Below, piece after piece: positions 14,765 to 25,000 of a stretch of 48,903 nucleotides of DNA. The stretch is from a virus. How positions within the stretch are numbered: the stretch's first letter is position 1; every line of letters begins with the position of its first letter. The stretch lies in the IMG/VR virus record IMGVR_UViG_3300043469_000360, positions 1 through 48,903 of that record. One strand, given 5' to 3'. The notes under the pieces were generated by a model, which was not told where the DNA came from, ran no database searches, and saw nothing but the letters and a program-made list of their open reading frames with translations. The translations under genes and the position numbers were made by a program.

Positions 14765-16309
14765 ATGCCAGGTGCACCCATACAGGTTGGTCCGTTCATT
14801 GGTGGCCTCAACACATTCAGTGACGCTACAGCTATTGCCGACAACGAACTTACCGTTTGTGAAAACTTTGAACTAGACCTGGACGGCTCCCTCAAATCGC
14901 GCCCGCCAATCGAAAACCTTGCAATTAATTTTCCATTGGACACCACAGGCAACGTGGATTTTTTAGGCAACTTTTTTACCAGTACTGGTGTGTCATATCT
15001 GATTGCTTCAGACGGTAACACCAAAACCTATTATTTTAACGGCACCGCTTGGGTTCTTATTACTAGCACAATGGCCGCTGCCGGGTTCGTACAATTTGAT
15101 GACAAAGCTTGGCTGACAGCCCCTGTTGGCTCGGCTAACCCCGGAGGCTATTGGACACCTTCTGGTGGTTTTGTTGCCGTCAGCAACATGCCTAAAGGCG
15201 AGTGTATTGTCACGTTTAAGGAACGCCTGTGGATTGCCGAGGGTAAAGACAGCACCGTAAACGGTACTAGGTTGTACCGCTCCAAAACTTTGGCCGACCC
15301 GTCATTATGGGTTGTTTCCAACGACTTTGTAGATATTGGTACTGGTGACGGACAAAACATTGTGCAGTTGGCCGTGTATTTCAACACCCTCATTATTTTC
15401 CGCACCGAATCCACGTTTGGTTTACAGTACACGTCCGACCCGGCAGCTGCTGTTGTGTCGCTGATTATTCCTAAAGTGGGGTTAAACTCCAAAGATTCTT
15501 TGACACAGTTTGAAACGTACATCTATTTTATGTACGAAAACAAGGCATACGAGTTTGTGAACAACAGGGCTTCGCAAATTAATGTCAAGGTGCCGTTTGC
15601 GTCAATTAACACGACAGGTGTGTATTTACCTTACGCAGTGTCAGAATTTAACCAACGCATCCTGTTTACATATTTTGACCAGATTTTTGTGTACAACCTG
15701 CGTACACGGTCATGGACTATTTGGAAGTCGTCTACATACGGGTCGCTTGGACAATTCTTTACACGCTCTAACACACAAGATAAAAGCATTGTTCTGGGCC
15801 ACAAAAACACGCTTGTAGCGCCTGGCGGTTCACGTGTTGCCCCGTTGTTACAAATTACTGACGAATACAGTGCAGCCCAAGAAACAATGGAATGTAAGAT
15901 TCAGACCAAAAACTTTAACTACCAAGCTAGTGCTATTTTTAAGCGCCTGTTTTGGTGGGGTTTGGACGCCCAGTTTAAAGGCACTGTCGTTGGCACGGCA
16001 ATCCCCATTACTCAAAGTTTCACCGTTTCCTGGCAAACTCTGTTTAATAACGAAACTTGGAACTCCGTGTTGCAGTACACGTGGGGCAGCCCCCAAGACG
16101 GGTCCCCGCCAATCAATACCTCTGTTACCGAATCTGCTGTGACATTCCGTCGCATATTTGTAAAGTTCTTAAAGTCGCTTCGTTTTCGACAAATCTTCTT
16201 CCGCGTAAGTTTTACCACCAACGGCTCCTCTACCGAGGCACCTGTTAGACTATTCTCACTAACAACATACGTAAATCCAAAGCAAACAGTGTCCAAGGAA
16301 ATTTCGTAA
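14765..16309 (+). CDS. Tail hub / DNA stabilisation protein (P22 gp10-like)
   Basis: 514 residues, mainly predicted beta. 'F-I-G-G-L-N-T-F-S-D' and 'L-D-G-S-L-K-S-R-P-P' at the start are typical of the beta-propeller tail proteins (P22 gp10 family, which also includes environmental homologues). Repeated 'W'-containing blades follow. It would form the lower tail hub below the adaptor, to which fibres attach. The ATG follows GGAGCGACC. The stop overlaps the next ATG (TAATG). Confidence 0.7.
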   Translation: MPGAPIQVGPFIGGLNTFSDATAIADNELTVCENFELDLDGSLKSRPPIENLAINFPLDTTGNVDFLGNFFTSTGVSYLIASDGNTKTYYFNGTAWVLITSTMAAAGFVQFDDKAWLTAPVGSANPGGYWTPSGGFVAVSNMPKGECIVTFKERLWIAEGKDSTVNGTRLYRSKTLADPSLWVVSNDFVDIGTGDGQNIVQLAVYFNTLIIFRTESTFGLQYTSDPAAAVVSLIIPKVGLNSKDSLTQFETYIYFMYENKAYEFVNNRASQINVKVPFASINTTGVYLPYAVSEFNQRILFTYFDQIFVYNLRTRSWTIWKSSTYGSLGQFFTRSNTQDKSIVLGHKNTLVAPGGSRVAPLLQITDEYSAAQETMECKIQTKNFNYQASAIFKRLFWWGLDAQFKGTVVGTAIPITQSFTVSWQTLFNNETWNSVLQYTWGSPQDGSPPINTSVTESAVTFRRIFVKFLKSLRFRQIFFRVSFTTNGSSTEAPVRLFSLTTYVNPKQTVSKEIS

Positions 16310-16506
16310 TGAACAGGTACAGACCAGAATTCAGTGGCCCCGCCCAAGGAGGCGGCGGCTTCAACCCGTATGCCGCAGGAAAAAAGCATTATGGGAGTGG
16401 ACGGCCTATGCCTACTGTTGGTAAGGTAACTGATAAGGGCGGATACAAACAACGCGACGTTAAAGCTGCCGCAAGGCGTGATGCTTTGATGAGGAGAATG
16501 GGATAA
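16309..16506 (+). CDS. Small basic virion protein a
   Basis: 65 residues, Gly/Lys/Arg-rich, net basic, ending in an amphipathic helix 'A-A-R-R-D-A-L-M-R-R-M-G'. It shares the R-x-x-A-[LIM]-M-x-R pattern with four following proteins. Position in the tail/internal-core block suggests a virion component. TAATG on both sides. Confidence 0.6.
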   Translation: MNRYRPEFSGPAQGGGGFNPYAAGKKHYGSGRPMPTVGKVTDKGGYKQRDVKAAARRDALMRRMG

Positions 16507-16688
16507 TGGCCCCAGAAGTGTGGGACACAAAGAACCCGAAGCCTAAAGGCGAACGGAAGTCTTTGTCGTCTGCCCAGAAGTCTGAGGCTAAGTCCCGAGC
16601 TAAAGCTGCTGGTCGTCCATACCCTAACCTTGTTGACAACATGGCAGCAGCCAGAGGAAACGCCATTATGAAAAGGATTAAGAAATAA
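16506..16688 (+). CDS. Small basic virion protein b
   Basis: 60 residues, strongly basic (many Lys/Arg), likely DNA- or acidic-surface-binding. It ends 'A-R-G-N-A-I-M-K-R-I-K-K', the shared motif. TAATG on both sides. Function unknown. Confidence 0.6.
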   Translation: MAPEVWDTKNPKPKGERKSLSSAQKSEAKSRAKAAGRPYPNLVDNMAAARGNAIMKRIKK

Positions 16689-16831
16689 TGTATAGAGATG
16701 CTTCTAGCATGGGTAACCGTCTTGCCCCTCAACGCAACAAGTACCAAGACGATAAAGAGATGCAGAAAAAGGCACGCGAGCGTGCCATGATGAACCGCCT
16801 GTCGTCCATGCCTGGTAAGGCCTCTTCTTAA
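16688..16831 (+). CDS. Small basic virion protein c
   Basis: 47 residues, from the ATG in the TAATG at 16686-16690 to the TAA at 16829-16831. It carries 'K-K-A-R-E-R-A-M-M-N-R-L-S-S-M', again the shared motif, and a helical, charged middle. It is short but fills the gap between b and d exactly. Confidence 0.6.
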   Translation: MYRDASSMGNRLAPQRNKYQDDKEMQKKARERAMMNRLSSMPGKASS

Positions 16832-16840
16832 GGATTAATT

Positions 16841-17149
16841 ATGCCAATGAAACCAGAAACACCTCGTATTCCTTCTCCCCGACAGAGCTATGACGCTCCT
16901 ACTCGTAGGCCTTCTAGTGCTGGTGGTGACCGGGATGCTCGTAACCGAGCAATTATGGGGCGTCCTGAGATGGCTAATGGTGGTAGGGGCCCCACTGCTG
17001 AGGACCTTCCTGGTATGTCTCAACAAGAAATTGATATGTATAACAAGCCTCAGATGGATATTAACGATGCTTTTTTTGGCCCCGATAATGGTGAGCGTTT
17101 TGATATTGTTGAGTTTCTTGTGAATCTTTTTAGGGGGGGTAACCGATAA
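16841..17149 (+). CDS. Virion protein d
   Basis: 102 residues, Pro/Arg/Gly-rich and probably disordered in the first half, with 'D-A-R-N-R-A-I-M-G-R-P-E-M' (shared motif). It closes with a hydrophobic helix 'F-D-I-V-E-F-L-V-N-L-F-R'. AAGGATTAATT precedes the ATG. Confidence 0.6.
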   Translation: MPMKPETPRIPSPRQSYDAPTRRPSSAGGDRDARNRAIMGRPEMANGGRGPTAEDLPGMSQQEIDMYNKPQMDINDAFFGPDNGERFDIVEFLVNLFRGGNR

Positions 17150-17952
17150 TGGCTGTAGTAAACATTGGTGCTATTGAAAGAGCTTCTCGTCCCGGACGAT
17201 ACGTTCCTTCTTATGCTAACCCCGCAGCCACGGCTCGGGCTACGCAAGAGAACATGCGTCTTGGGGCTGACCGCACACCTACTATGACGACACCTCGGCG
17301 GTCTTCGGGTAACATTGAAGCTCCTGAAGCTCCCACAGTGACCCAACCAACCGTGTCTCAAGAACGCGGTCCTTTAAACTGGCGCGACTCTGCCTTTAAT
17401 TCACAAATTGCAGCTATTCAGCGTGCGTTGCAGGACTTTGAAACCGGCGCACAGACCCGCGGTGAGCGTTACGGACAAGACTTTTCTACGGGTCTTGGCC
17501 GCCTAGGTTACCGCCCAGCCGAGGGCTTCCAGGCAATGCCTAACATTTTGGAGCAGCTTGACCAGCCACAGGCCATGTCTGCAATGTCGGCTATTGAAGG
17601 CGAAGAGGGTGCACTTCCCACAATGTCTCTCCCCCCTGTTGCCGGTGCTTTCGACATTGAAGGTCAGTTTGACCCGTACAGCACAGCAGCTCGTGGAACC
17701 CGTGGTGTGCGTGACGAGTTTGCTGGCCGTGGAACTTTGCGCTCTAGTGACTTTGCCCGTAGTTTTGGTGAGTTTCAGAGCCGCCTAAATGACCAACTTT
17801 CCGCTATGGAAACTGCTCGTGGGCGTTTTGGTCAGGACTTGGCTACTGAGGTTGCTCAGCAGCGTACTCAGTCGGAGGAGCGCCGTCAGGCTGCTCAGCG
17901 TGATGCGATGATGCGTGCTGCTGTTGCGGCTGCTCAGAGTGGCGGTTTCTAA
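17149..17952 (+). CDS. Internal virion / ejection protein e
   Basis: 267 residues. The N-terminus is disordered and Pro/Thr-rich (about 1-75). The middle contains a repeated R-G-x-[RY] style ('G-V-R-D-E-F-A-G-R-G-T-L-R-S-S'). A C-terminal helix 'Q-R-D-A-M-M-R-A-A-V-A-A-A' carries the shared motif. Ala/Gln/Arg-rich helical proteins here are typical of cores ejected into the cell with DNA. The role is inferred from order and composition. Confidence 0.6.
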   Translation: MAVVNIGAIERASRPGRYVPSYANPAATARATQENMRLGADRTPTMTTPRRSSGNIEAPEAPTVTQPTVSQERGPLNWRDSAFNSQIAAIQRALQDFETGAQTRGERYGQDFSTGLGRLGYRPAEGFQAMPNILEQLDQPQAMSAMSAIEGEEGALPTMSLPPVAGAFDIEGQFDPYSTAARGTRGVRDEFAGRGTLRSSDFARSFGEFQSRLNDQLSAMETARGRFGQDLATEVAQQRTQSEERRQAAQRDAMMRAAVAAAQSGGF

Positions 17953-19067
17953 TGAGTATGCCTGTTTCTGTTGGTGGTCCCCGACGTATGGACAGGGGAA
18001 GTATTCCGTTTGTTCCTCCGCCACCAGTAATAGATGAAGAGCTATATGGTTTTCCGGCCCTCGTCAGAGAAGTTCAAAATGCTTATCCTGTGGGGGGTAC
18101 TGGGGCAGGCAGAGATTTTTATGATTCTGGTCAAGGAATTAGAGATTATTTTTCTGGTGCGGCCCCCCAAACACCTACTGGTTCTTCGGGATTAACTACG
18201 GCACAAAAGTTAGCTCAGCAAGCTCAGTTTCAAAGAAGTGGTCGTCAAGACCAAAACGCTGTTTATGAAAACCGACTTGCTCAGACAGGTTCTTATTTTC
18301 CGGGGGGCAGTTCCGGCTCTGGCGGCGGGCGCGGCATCGCTGGACCTAATTATGGCCCGTACCGCGAAGCACTTATTGGGCAGGCTGACGCTTTAAACGC
18401 TCGTATCCAGGCAATGTACAGCCAATTAGCTGAGCAGGCCGGGGCTAACGTAGAACGTATTTCCGGCATTTATGGTGGCGCTGGCGAGGGTATTGGCAAT
18501 GTTTACGACAGTGCTGCTGGTAATGTGGCTCAAGCTTTTGGTTCGGCTCAGCAGCAGGCGACTGACCAGTTGGCCCGTCTTGGTATTGAGGCTGCTGCCC
18601 CTGCCGTAGTTAACCCTATGGCTTTGTCTCAGGCACAGGCTGTGTCGGGGCTTGAGCAGGGGCGTGCTAGTGGTCAGGCTGCTGCTCAGCGTTACGGGGC
18701 TACTGCTGGCGGTTTTGGGTCTCAGATGGCTCAGGTTGCTCAGCAGCAGGGTACTGAAATGAACTCTGCTATTTTGGCCGCTCTTCAGCAGCGCTTGAAT
18801 GACTCTCTTCTTATGGAAGAACAGGGGCGACAGGCAGCTGCGGCAGCTTCTGCTCGTTCTGGACCCACGGGACCAAGTTTCCGCGATTTGCTTGCTCAAC
18901 AAGAGTTGGAACTTAAAGCCGCTCAAATAGGCGCAGATAACCGGCTGTCTCAGCAAGATAAGCTGATAACATTGTGGTCAGATATCCGCGATGATTACGA
19001 TAGCGACGATGAAGCACAACTAGCGGCTGAAGAAGCGTTACGGCGAGCCCAAGCATTTTTTGGATAG
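17952..19067 (+). CDS. Internal virion / ejection protein f
   Basis: 371 residues. Residues 1-130 are Gly/Pro/Ser-rich, 140-310 form long Ala/Gln/Gly helices (repeated Q-A-x-x-A type), and the C-terminus is an acidic coil (D-D-Y-D-S-D-D-E-A-Q-L-A-A-E-E-A). A large Ala/Gln-rich internal core protein is expected in podoviruses. It is followed by the giant gene after 8 nt with AGGAG upstream of its ATG. Confidence 0.62.
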   Translation: MSMPVSVGGPRRMDRGSIPFVPPPPVIDEELYGFPALVREVQNAYPVGGTGAGRDFYDSGQGIRDYFSGAAPQTPTGSSGLTTAQKLAQQAQFQRSGRQDQNAVYENRLAQTGSYFPGGSSGSGGGRGIAGPNYGPYREALIGQADALNARIQAMYSQLAEQAGANVERISGIYGGAGEGIGNVYDSAAGNVAQAFGSAQQQATDQLARLGIEAAAPAVVNPMALSQAQAVSGLEQGRASGQAAAQRYGATAGGFGSQMAQVAQQQGTEMNSAILAALQQRLNDSLLMEEQGRQAAAAASARSGPTGPSFRDLLAQQELELKAAQIGADNRLSQQDKLITLWSDIRDDYDSDDEAQLAAEEALRRAQAFFG

Positions 19068-19075
19068 GAGTTTAA

Positions 19076-22000
19076 ATGGCTAAATTGCCACAAAACCCTA
19101 GCCAATTTACAAATTATTACCAACAGTTTTTACCCACTGCCAGTACTGACGTATCTGCTGACGCTACTGTCGGGTTTCCTGAACGAGCCGGTGCCCCCAA
19201 TGAAATGGGTTTTCTTGGCCGCTTAGTTGACATTGCTAGCCGGCCTTTACGAGCTGTCTCTAATCCGGTTATGAAGGCTTTGGAGCTGCCGGAAAAGTTC
19301 GAGGCTCTTCGTATGGAAGAGGCCGCCGGCGGCGAGGTTAGTTTTGGGGAAAAAATTGCCCCTGTGGGTAGCCTAATTGCAGCACCGTTTACTGGTTTGT
19401 TTTCTGACAAAGAAGAAAACAAGCCTTATTGGTCAGACATTATTGAAAAAGCGTCAGATGTCAGTAACCGCAACAACCCTAATTATGTAGATACTGACGA
19501 TAATGTTGACCCGGTACTTAAGGGCGTTTACGGTTTTGTGGGTGACGTGGTTCTTGACCCTTTGTCGTGGGTCCCCGGTATGGGCTTTATCAAAGTTGGA
19601 GAAAAATCTGCTGCTTTGTATAACAAACTGGGTAAGGTCACCGGGGCTACAGCTGTGGGTAAAGCCGCTGGTCGGGTTGCAACTAATATTGCTGAAAAAA
19701 TTCGTGGTCCTAAAGCGCCTGAAACGGTTGAAGACTTGGCTCCCGAAAACTTTGAAGTTTTTATTCAGTACAGCAACGGTAAAAAAGCAACTGTAACTCG
19801 CCCTACGCTTGAAGAGGCCCAAAAGTATGTTGATGGTAAGCGCTCTAAAAGTAAAAGTGCTAGCCCTTGGGTTGAATTGGGCGAAGGCCAGTTGCCGGCA
19901 GGTAAAGCTAATGGTTACCGCATTTCTCAGAAGACTAGCGCTTTGCCAAAGAACCTGGACGAGGTTGAGGGCGGCATAAAGAACAACATTCCTGCTAGTG
20001 CTTTAGGTTCTGACATTACGCAAGCTGTTGAAGAGGCCGCGACGACAGGCGGGATGACAGCTACTGAGGCTGTAGCTAACACCGTTAATGCGGCCATTAA
20101 GAAAAGCAAACTTGCTGATGGTACGCCAATGGTTAAAGCGACGACAGATTTTATTAGGGAGCTGTGGAAGCCGCAGTTTGAGACTGCTGCCCAGGCTACT
20201 AAAGCTGAGAAAGCGGATAGGGCTAAGGTTCGTGCAGAAGCTTTGGGCCTCCCTGCGTGGATTAATAAAACTCAGGAAGCTATTTTAAATGGTGACGAAG
20301 TTGATGCTCCGTTGAAAATTTCTGAACTTGGGTTTGTTTCACCAACTCAGTTAAAGCAAGTTCGTGCCATTAAAACTGTGGGCCAAGCTCTTACAGCTGT
20401 TAACGATTTCCGCGTGGATGGTAAAGTTCGTGCGGCTATTAAAGAACAGCTTAGAAACGAGCTTTATCTTCCTTACGCAAATAGTTTTAAAAAGGGTAAA
20501 GCTTCTACGTTTACGGGCAAGTTGTTGCAGGAAGACCCAATGCAGGCTGCGGCTGCTATACGTATTATTGATGAGGCTAAGGAAGCGTCACCTAAGAGTG
20601 CCGCTGTTACTGCTTTGCAGGAGAAGAGCCGCAGTGTTTGGGGTGCAGCTAAAGATAAATACATTGCTAAACACAAAAAGCGTTTGCGGCTTCCTGTCGT
20701 TAAGTTTGATTTTGCTAATCCTGTTGTGAGTACGCGGGCCGACGAAATGGCCCGTGTGTACAAGGAGCTTGAAAGCGACCCAACTAACCCGGCTGTAATT
20801 AAAGCGTATAAAGCTCTTGTGCGTGAGTCTCGTGAACAGTACGAGTACATGACTAAAGACCTTGGAATTAAAGTCGATTTTGTTGATTATGACCCGTACA
20901 ACATTCCGGGTAAAAACGGTGAAATGGTGCCGGATTCTAAGTCGATGATGGAAGACGTGCTGAACAACAAGCATTTGTTTGTTCGTTCCAGCGCCCCAGA
21001 CTTTGTAGACAACCCGCACCCTATTATGTCGGCTGAAGAAAACGACATCTTCCGGGCAGTACACGAGTTCTTTGGTCACGCCGCATCTGGCAGTAACTTC
21101 CGGGCCGCCGGTGAAGAGGGCGCTTGGGTGTCCCATTCCTCGATGTTCTCTCCTGAAGCTCGCAGAGTTTTGACGACGGAGACTCGCGGGCAGAACAGTT
21201 ATTACAATTTCTTGGACCCGACACTTAAAGAGTTTGCCCCTCAGAAGGCTGCTTTATTCCCCGAAGAGTTTGTTAAGTTGCCTACTACTGCGGAACTGTC
21301 GGCTGGTGGTCGCGGGGCTCGTGCCCTGACTTTGTTGGAGAAGCTTAACAATTTAAGTTTGGAGGCTGCGGCTAAGGCCGAGATGCTGTTTGGCCCTAGT
21401 TTGTTGGCTGATTTACGTGCGATGCAGGATGCACAACTTAACATTTTCTTTGATGATTTGCAGTTGGCTTTGAGCCAAGAGGGTATCCTGCCGGTTCTGG
21501 GGTCGTTCCAAAAAAGTGGCGTTCGCCGGGAGTTGTTGGCTCGTTTTGGTGTCACACCGGAAATTGTTGCAAAAGCGGAGCAGGCTAAGAACGCTAAGAT
21601 TGCCCGGCTTGCTGTGGAACCCGCCAAAAACATTAATCAAAGTATCGATACTTTAGCTGACGACAGATTGTTTACTGAGCAGCTTTACAGCCAACTAGAT
21701 GGCTACACTCCCCGTCAAAAAGATACTGCTTTAAAAGTTATAGAAAATGTGCTTGTCAAAGTTAAATGGATGTTTGACAAAAATTATGTAAACAATCGTT
21801 TTCCAAACCTTACCGCTAATGGTAAGAACAGAAACGACCCCGAATTTGGTGTTGGGGAAGGCCGCAATCTTGAAGAAGCTAACACTCATTACATGTACAC
21901 GATTGTTCGCAGCGCCTTTAAAGAAGTTGAAGAATTATTTGAAGGAATCCCTTTAAAAGACAAAAATGGAAAAATTAAAACTGACGCTGACGGAAATAAA

Positions 22001-25000
22001 CTTTACGAAAAACAACCAGTTTTTGTAAATCCAAAAGATAATAAACCTTTTCAAGGAGTAAAACTTGCAAAAGAACAGGGAGATTATCTTTCTGTAATTA
22101 TTCGTGGAATAGAAACTTTTATGGAAAGTAAAGGTTTTCCTGTTGTTATTGACAGCGCCGTAGATGGAACCATTAGCGCTATTCGAGTAAGCGATATTTT
22201 AGAGGGTATTAAAATTGCTCTTAAATCTAATGCTCAAGACCTTTTTAAACTGTCAAAAGAAGCTGCTGAGTCTGAAATTAATTGGTTTAATCTTTTGTTT
22301 AACAACGCCAACACAGGTGTTGCTTACACCAAAGTTATGGATGCTGTAGCCGAATTAATTAAACCCGGCGACAATTTGACACCAGACGATGTTCTTAAAA
22401 TTATTACTAGCAATACTCGCCGCAATCTTCGCAAAGATGGCAAAGACATACCTATTAATAACTGGCTTGCTAGCGACGATTTTGAAGGCGTGTACGGCCA
22501 CACAGTTTTGTTTAAAAACCAGACTATGCCGACAACAGCCCCTCCTGGCGTGCGTTATGAACCAAACGTCAAAGAAAAAGGCAGAATAGCTGGCTACCAC
22601 ATTTGGTACGAACGCGAAGTAGCTGCCGCTAAATTAGCTGACGCATTGTTTGCTGCTAGAACTGCTTTCCGTGAAATATCAAAGTACAGGTCAGCTGAAC
22701 TGTTTGGCCGTGTTGATGCTGAAGTTGGACAGATTACTCCAGAAATGGCTGACAATTTTATGCGTTTAGCTAAAGACCCTAAGAGCGCCGCTAAAGCAAT
22801 TAGGTTGGCGGGAAAAATTGGTGACATGGCTAAAGATTTTGGCACTACATTAGATGCTTTAAGAGCTTCTGTCGTAGCTTCGGCTGGCCTGGTTCGCAAT
22901 GCTTTGGGTGACCGTGTAGCAAACATGGCTGAGTACACAACAAAAATGGCTGACAGGGCAAACAAGGGCGATACTAAAGGCGCGGGTAAAGCCCGTAAAG
23001 ATTTGATGGATGAGACTGAAGAAGTGCGTAAATCTTATGACGAAGGTACTGAAAAAATTGTTGCCGATGGTGTTGACCCTACAGATGACCCGCAAACTGC
23101 TGGGTTTAAACAGGAAGCTGCTGAAGAAATTAGGGACAACAACACGTCTTCTACTTTCCGTAAAGAACAATCTGAAGGATACTCCTCAATTTGGTCTGCT
23201 ATTCGTGGCTTACTCAATCCTTTAAACCGGGCTTTTAACGCTAAGTACGGCATGAACACTAAAGAGTTTTTGTGGGGTTGGATGACCCATCACGGGCAAG
23301 GAATTGCTATGCGAGATTTTCTTAACGAACGCATTAAAAGTTTAGGTTTATTAAATCAAAAACACAGCAAAATGTTAGACGACAAAACTTCTGTTATTGA
23401 TAGGGCTTGGGACTTTATTAAACGCGGTGTTCGCCCGACAGGTTCAGAGCCAGAAGTTATTGCGGCGTGGACTGATTTAGTGCGGCACGCAGGAAAAATG
23501 TTTAATGTGGGCGACACCGCTATTGATAACATTTTGGGCAATCCTTTATTCCGCAATAACGCTGGACTTGATTACATTAATGATTTGTTGGGGCAGTATC
23601 GAGTATTAGGCAACGATGTAACTCCGCCAAATAATGTTTACATTAACCTTGATGAGGCCCGCGAGGTTTCAAGGACAACAGGTAAAACATTGTTGGAGGC
23701 TGCTGCTGACCAGTGGCGAACATGGCCTGTTAAAGACCCTATTGATTTTCTTGCCCGCATGAACGCAGCGGCTATCCGTATGGCTGCTGACGTAGCATTT
23801 GTTGAAAAGTTTATTGCCCGAGCTAGAAAGGACAATCTTGTTTTCAGCACAAAAGCTGAGGGGCTTGTATCTTTGCGGCCTAGTGGTAAAAGCCGTTATG
23901 GGCGTTTGTTCCCCGAAGAAGAAATTTACGTTCCGCAAGAAATTGCTGATTTGTTTAAACGTATTGATGAAGTTTCTCAAGAAAGTAGGGTTCTTGATAG
24001 CGAGTTGGGTAAATTTATTAATGGAGTTTTAGACCCTATTACAAACACTTGGAAGTACGCTATTACACTGCCCCGTCCCGGCCACCACCTTCGTAACCTT
24101 AACGGCGACTTGTCAATGACATTTACTGCTGAAGGTTTAAGAGAGTTTGCTCAGTCAGCTCGTGACGCTTTTACAGTACTAAGTCTAGAAAACAAGTATG
24201 AAGGCGTAGATTTTCTCAGAGTAGTGACCGGACAAGGTAGGCGGATACCCAAAAACACGACAGTTATTTCTAAAGGTGATTTTGGCGACATCACTGCCGA
24301 CCAAATCTTGCGAGCTGCTAAAGAACGCGGTATGTTGCCCCCCGCCCAAGTAATTGAAGACCTTTACGATGGAGAAATGGGGGCTACCCGTTTTAGGAAA
24401 GCTCTTGAAAAAGGTCAAGCAGTGTTTAGCCTTGGTGCCGCTGCCCGTGGGGGCAAAGTTGAAGAAGTGCTCATGGGAATTTCAGAAGCCCGCGACCACT
24501 ATGCTCGTTTGCAGCACTTTATTCAAATTATTCGTAAAGCCCAAAGGGGCGATTACATTACACGCGGGGTTTTTAGGGTTGCTAAACCTAAAAACCTTGA
24601 AGAACTTTTTGATATTGGTGCTGAGCGAGTGCTTAAGTTTCACCCAGACGTAAGTTTATTGTCAGCTTTTGAAACAAAGTATATGCGCCGCATTATTCCG
24701 TTTTATTCCTGGGTTCGCGGCGCTGTAACGGCTTTGGGAGAGTCAATGATTATGCAGCCGGGACGTTTAAACATTTTTAACAAAGCGGCTTACAACATTG
24801 CTATTGCGAGCGGCATTGACCCTAACTCTTTGTATGACCCGTTCCCTGACGACCAGTTGTTTCCAAGCTTCTTGCGGGAAGAAATGCAGGGGCCTCAGTG
24901 GGAAATGGGGGGGCGTTACTACGGAGTTAGCCCCGGTATCGCATCGTGGGATGTGTTCAACATGCTCGGGCCTGACCCCATTCGGGGTATTGTCGGCTCA

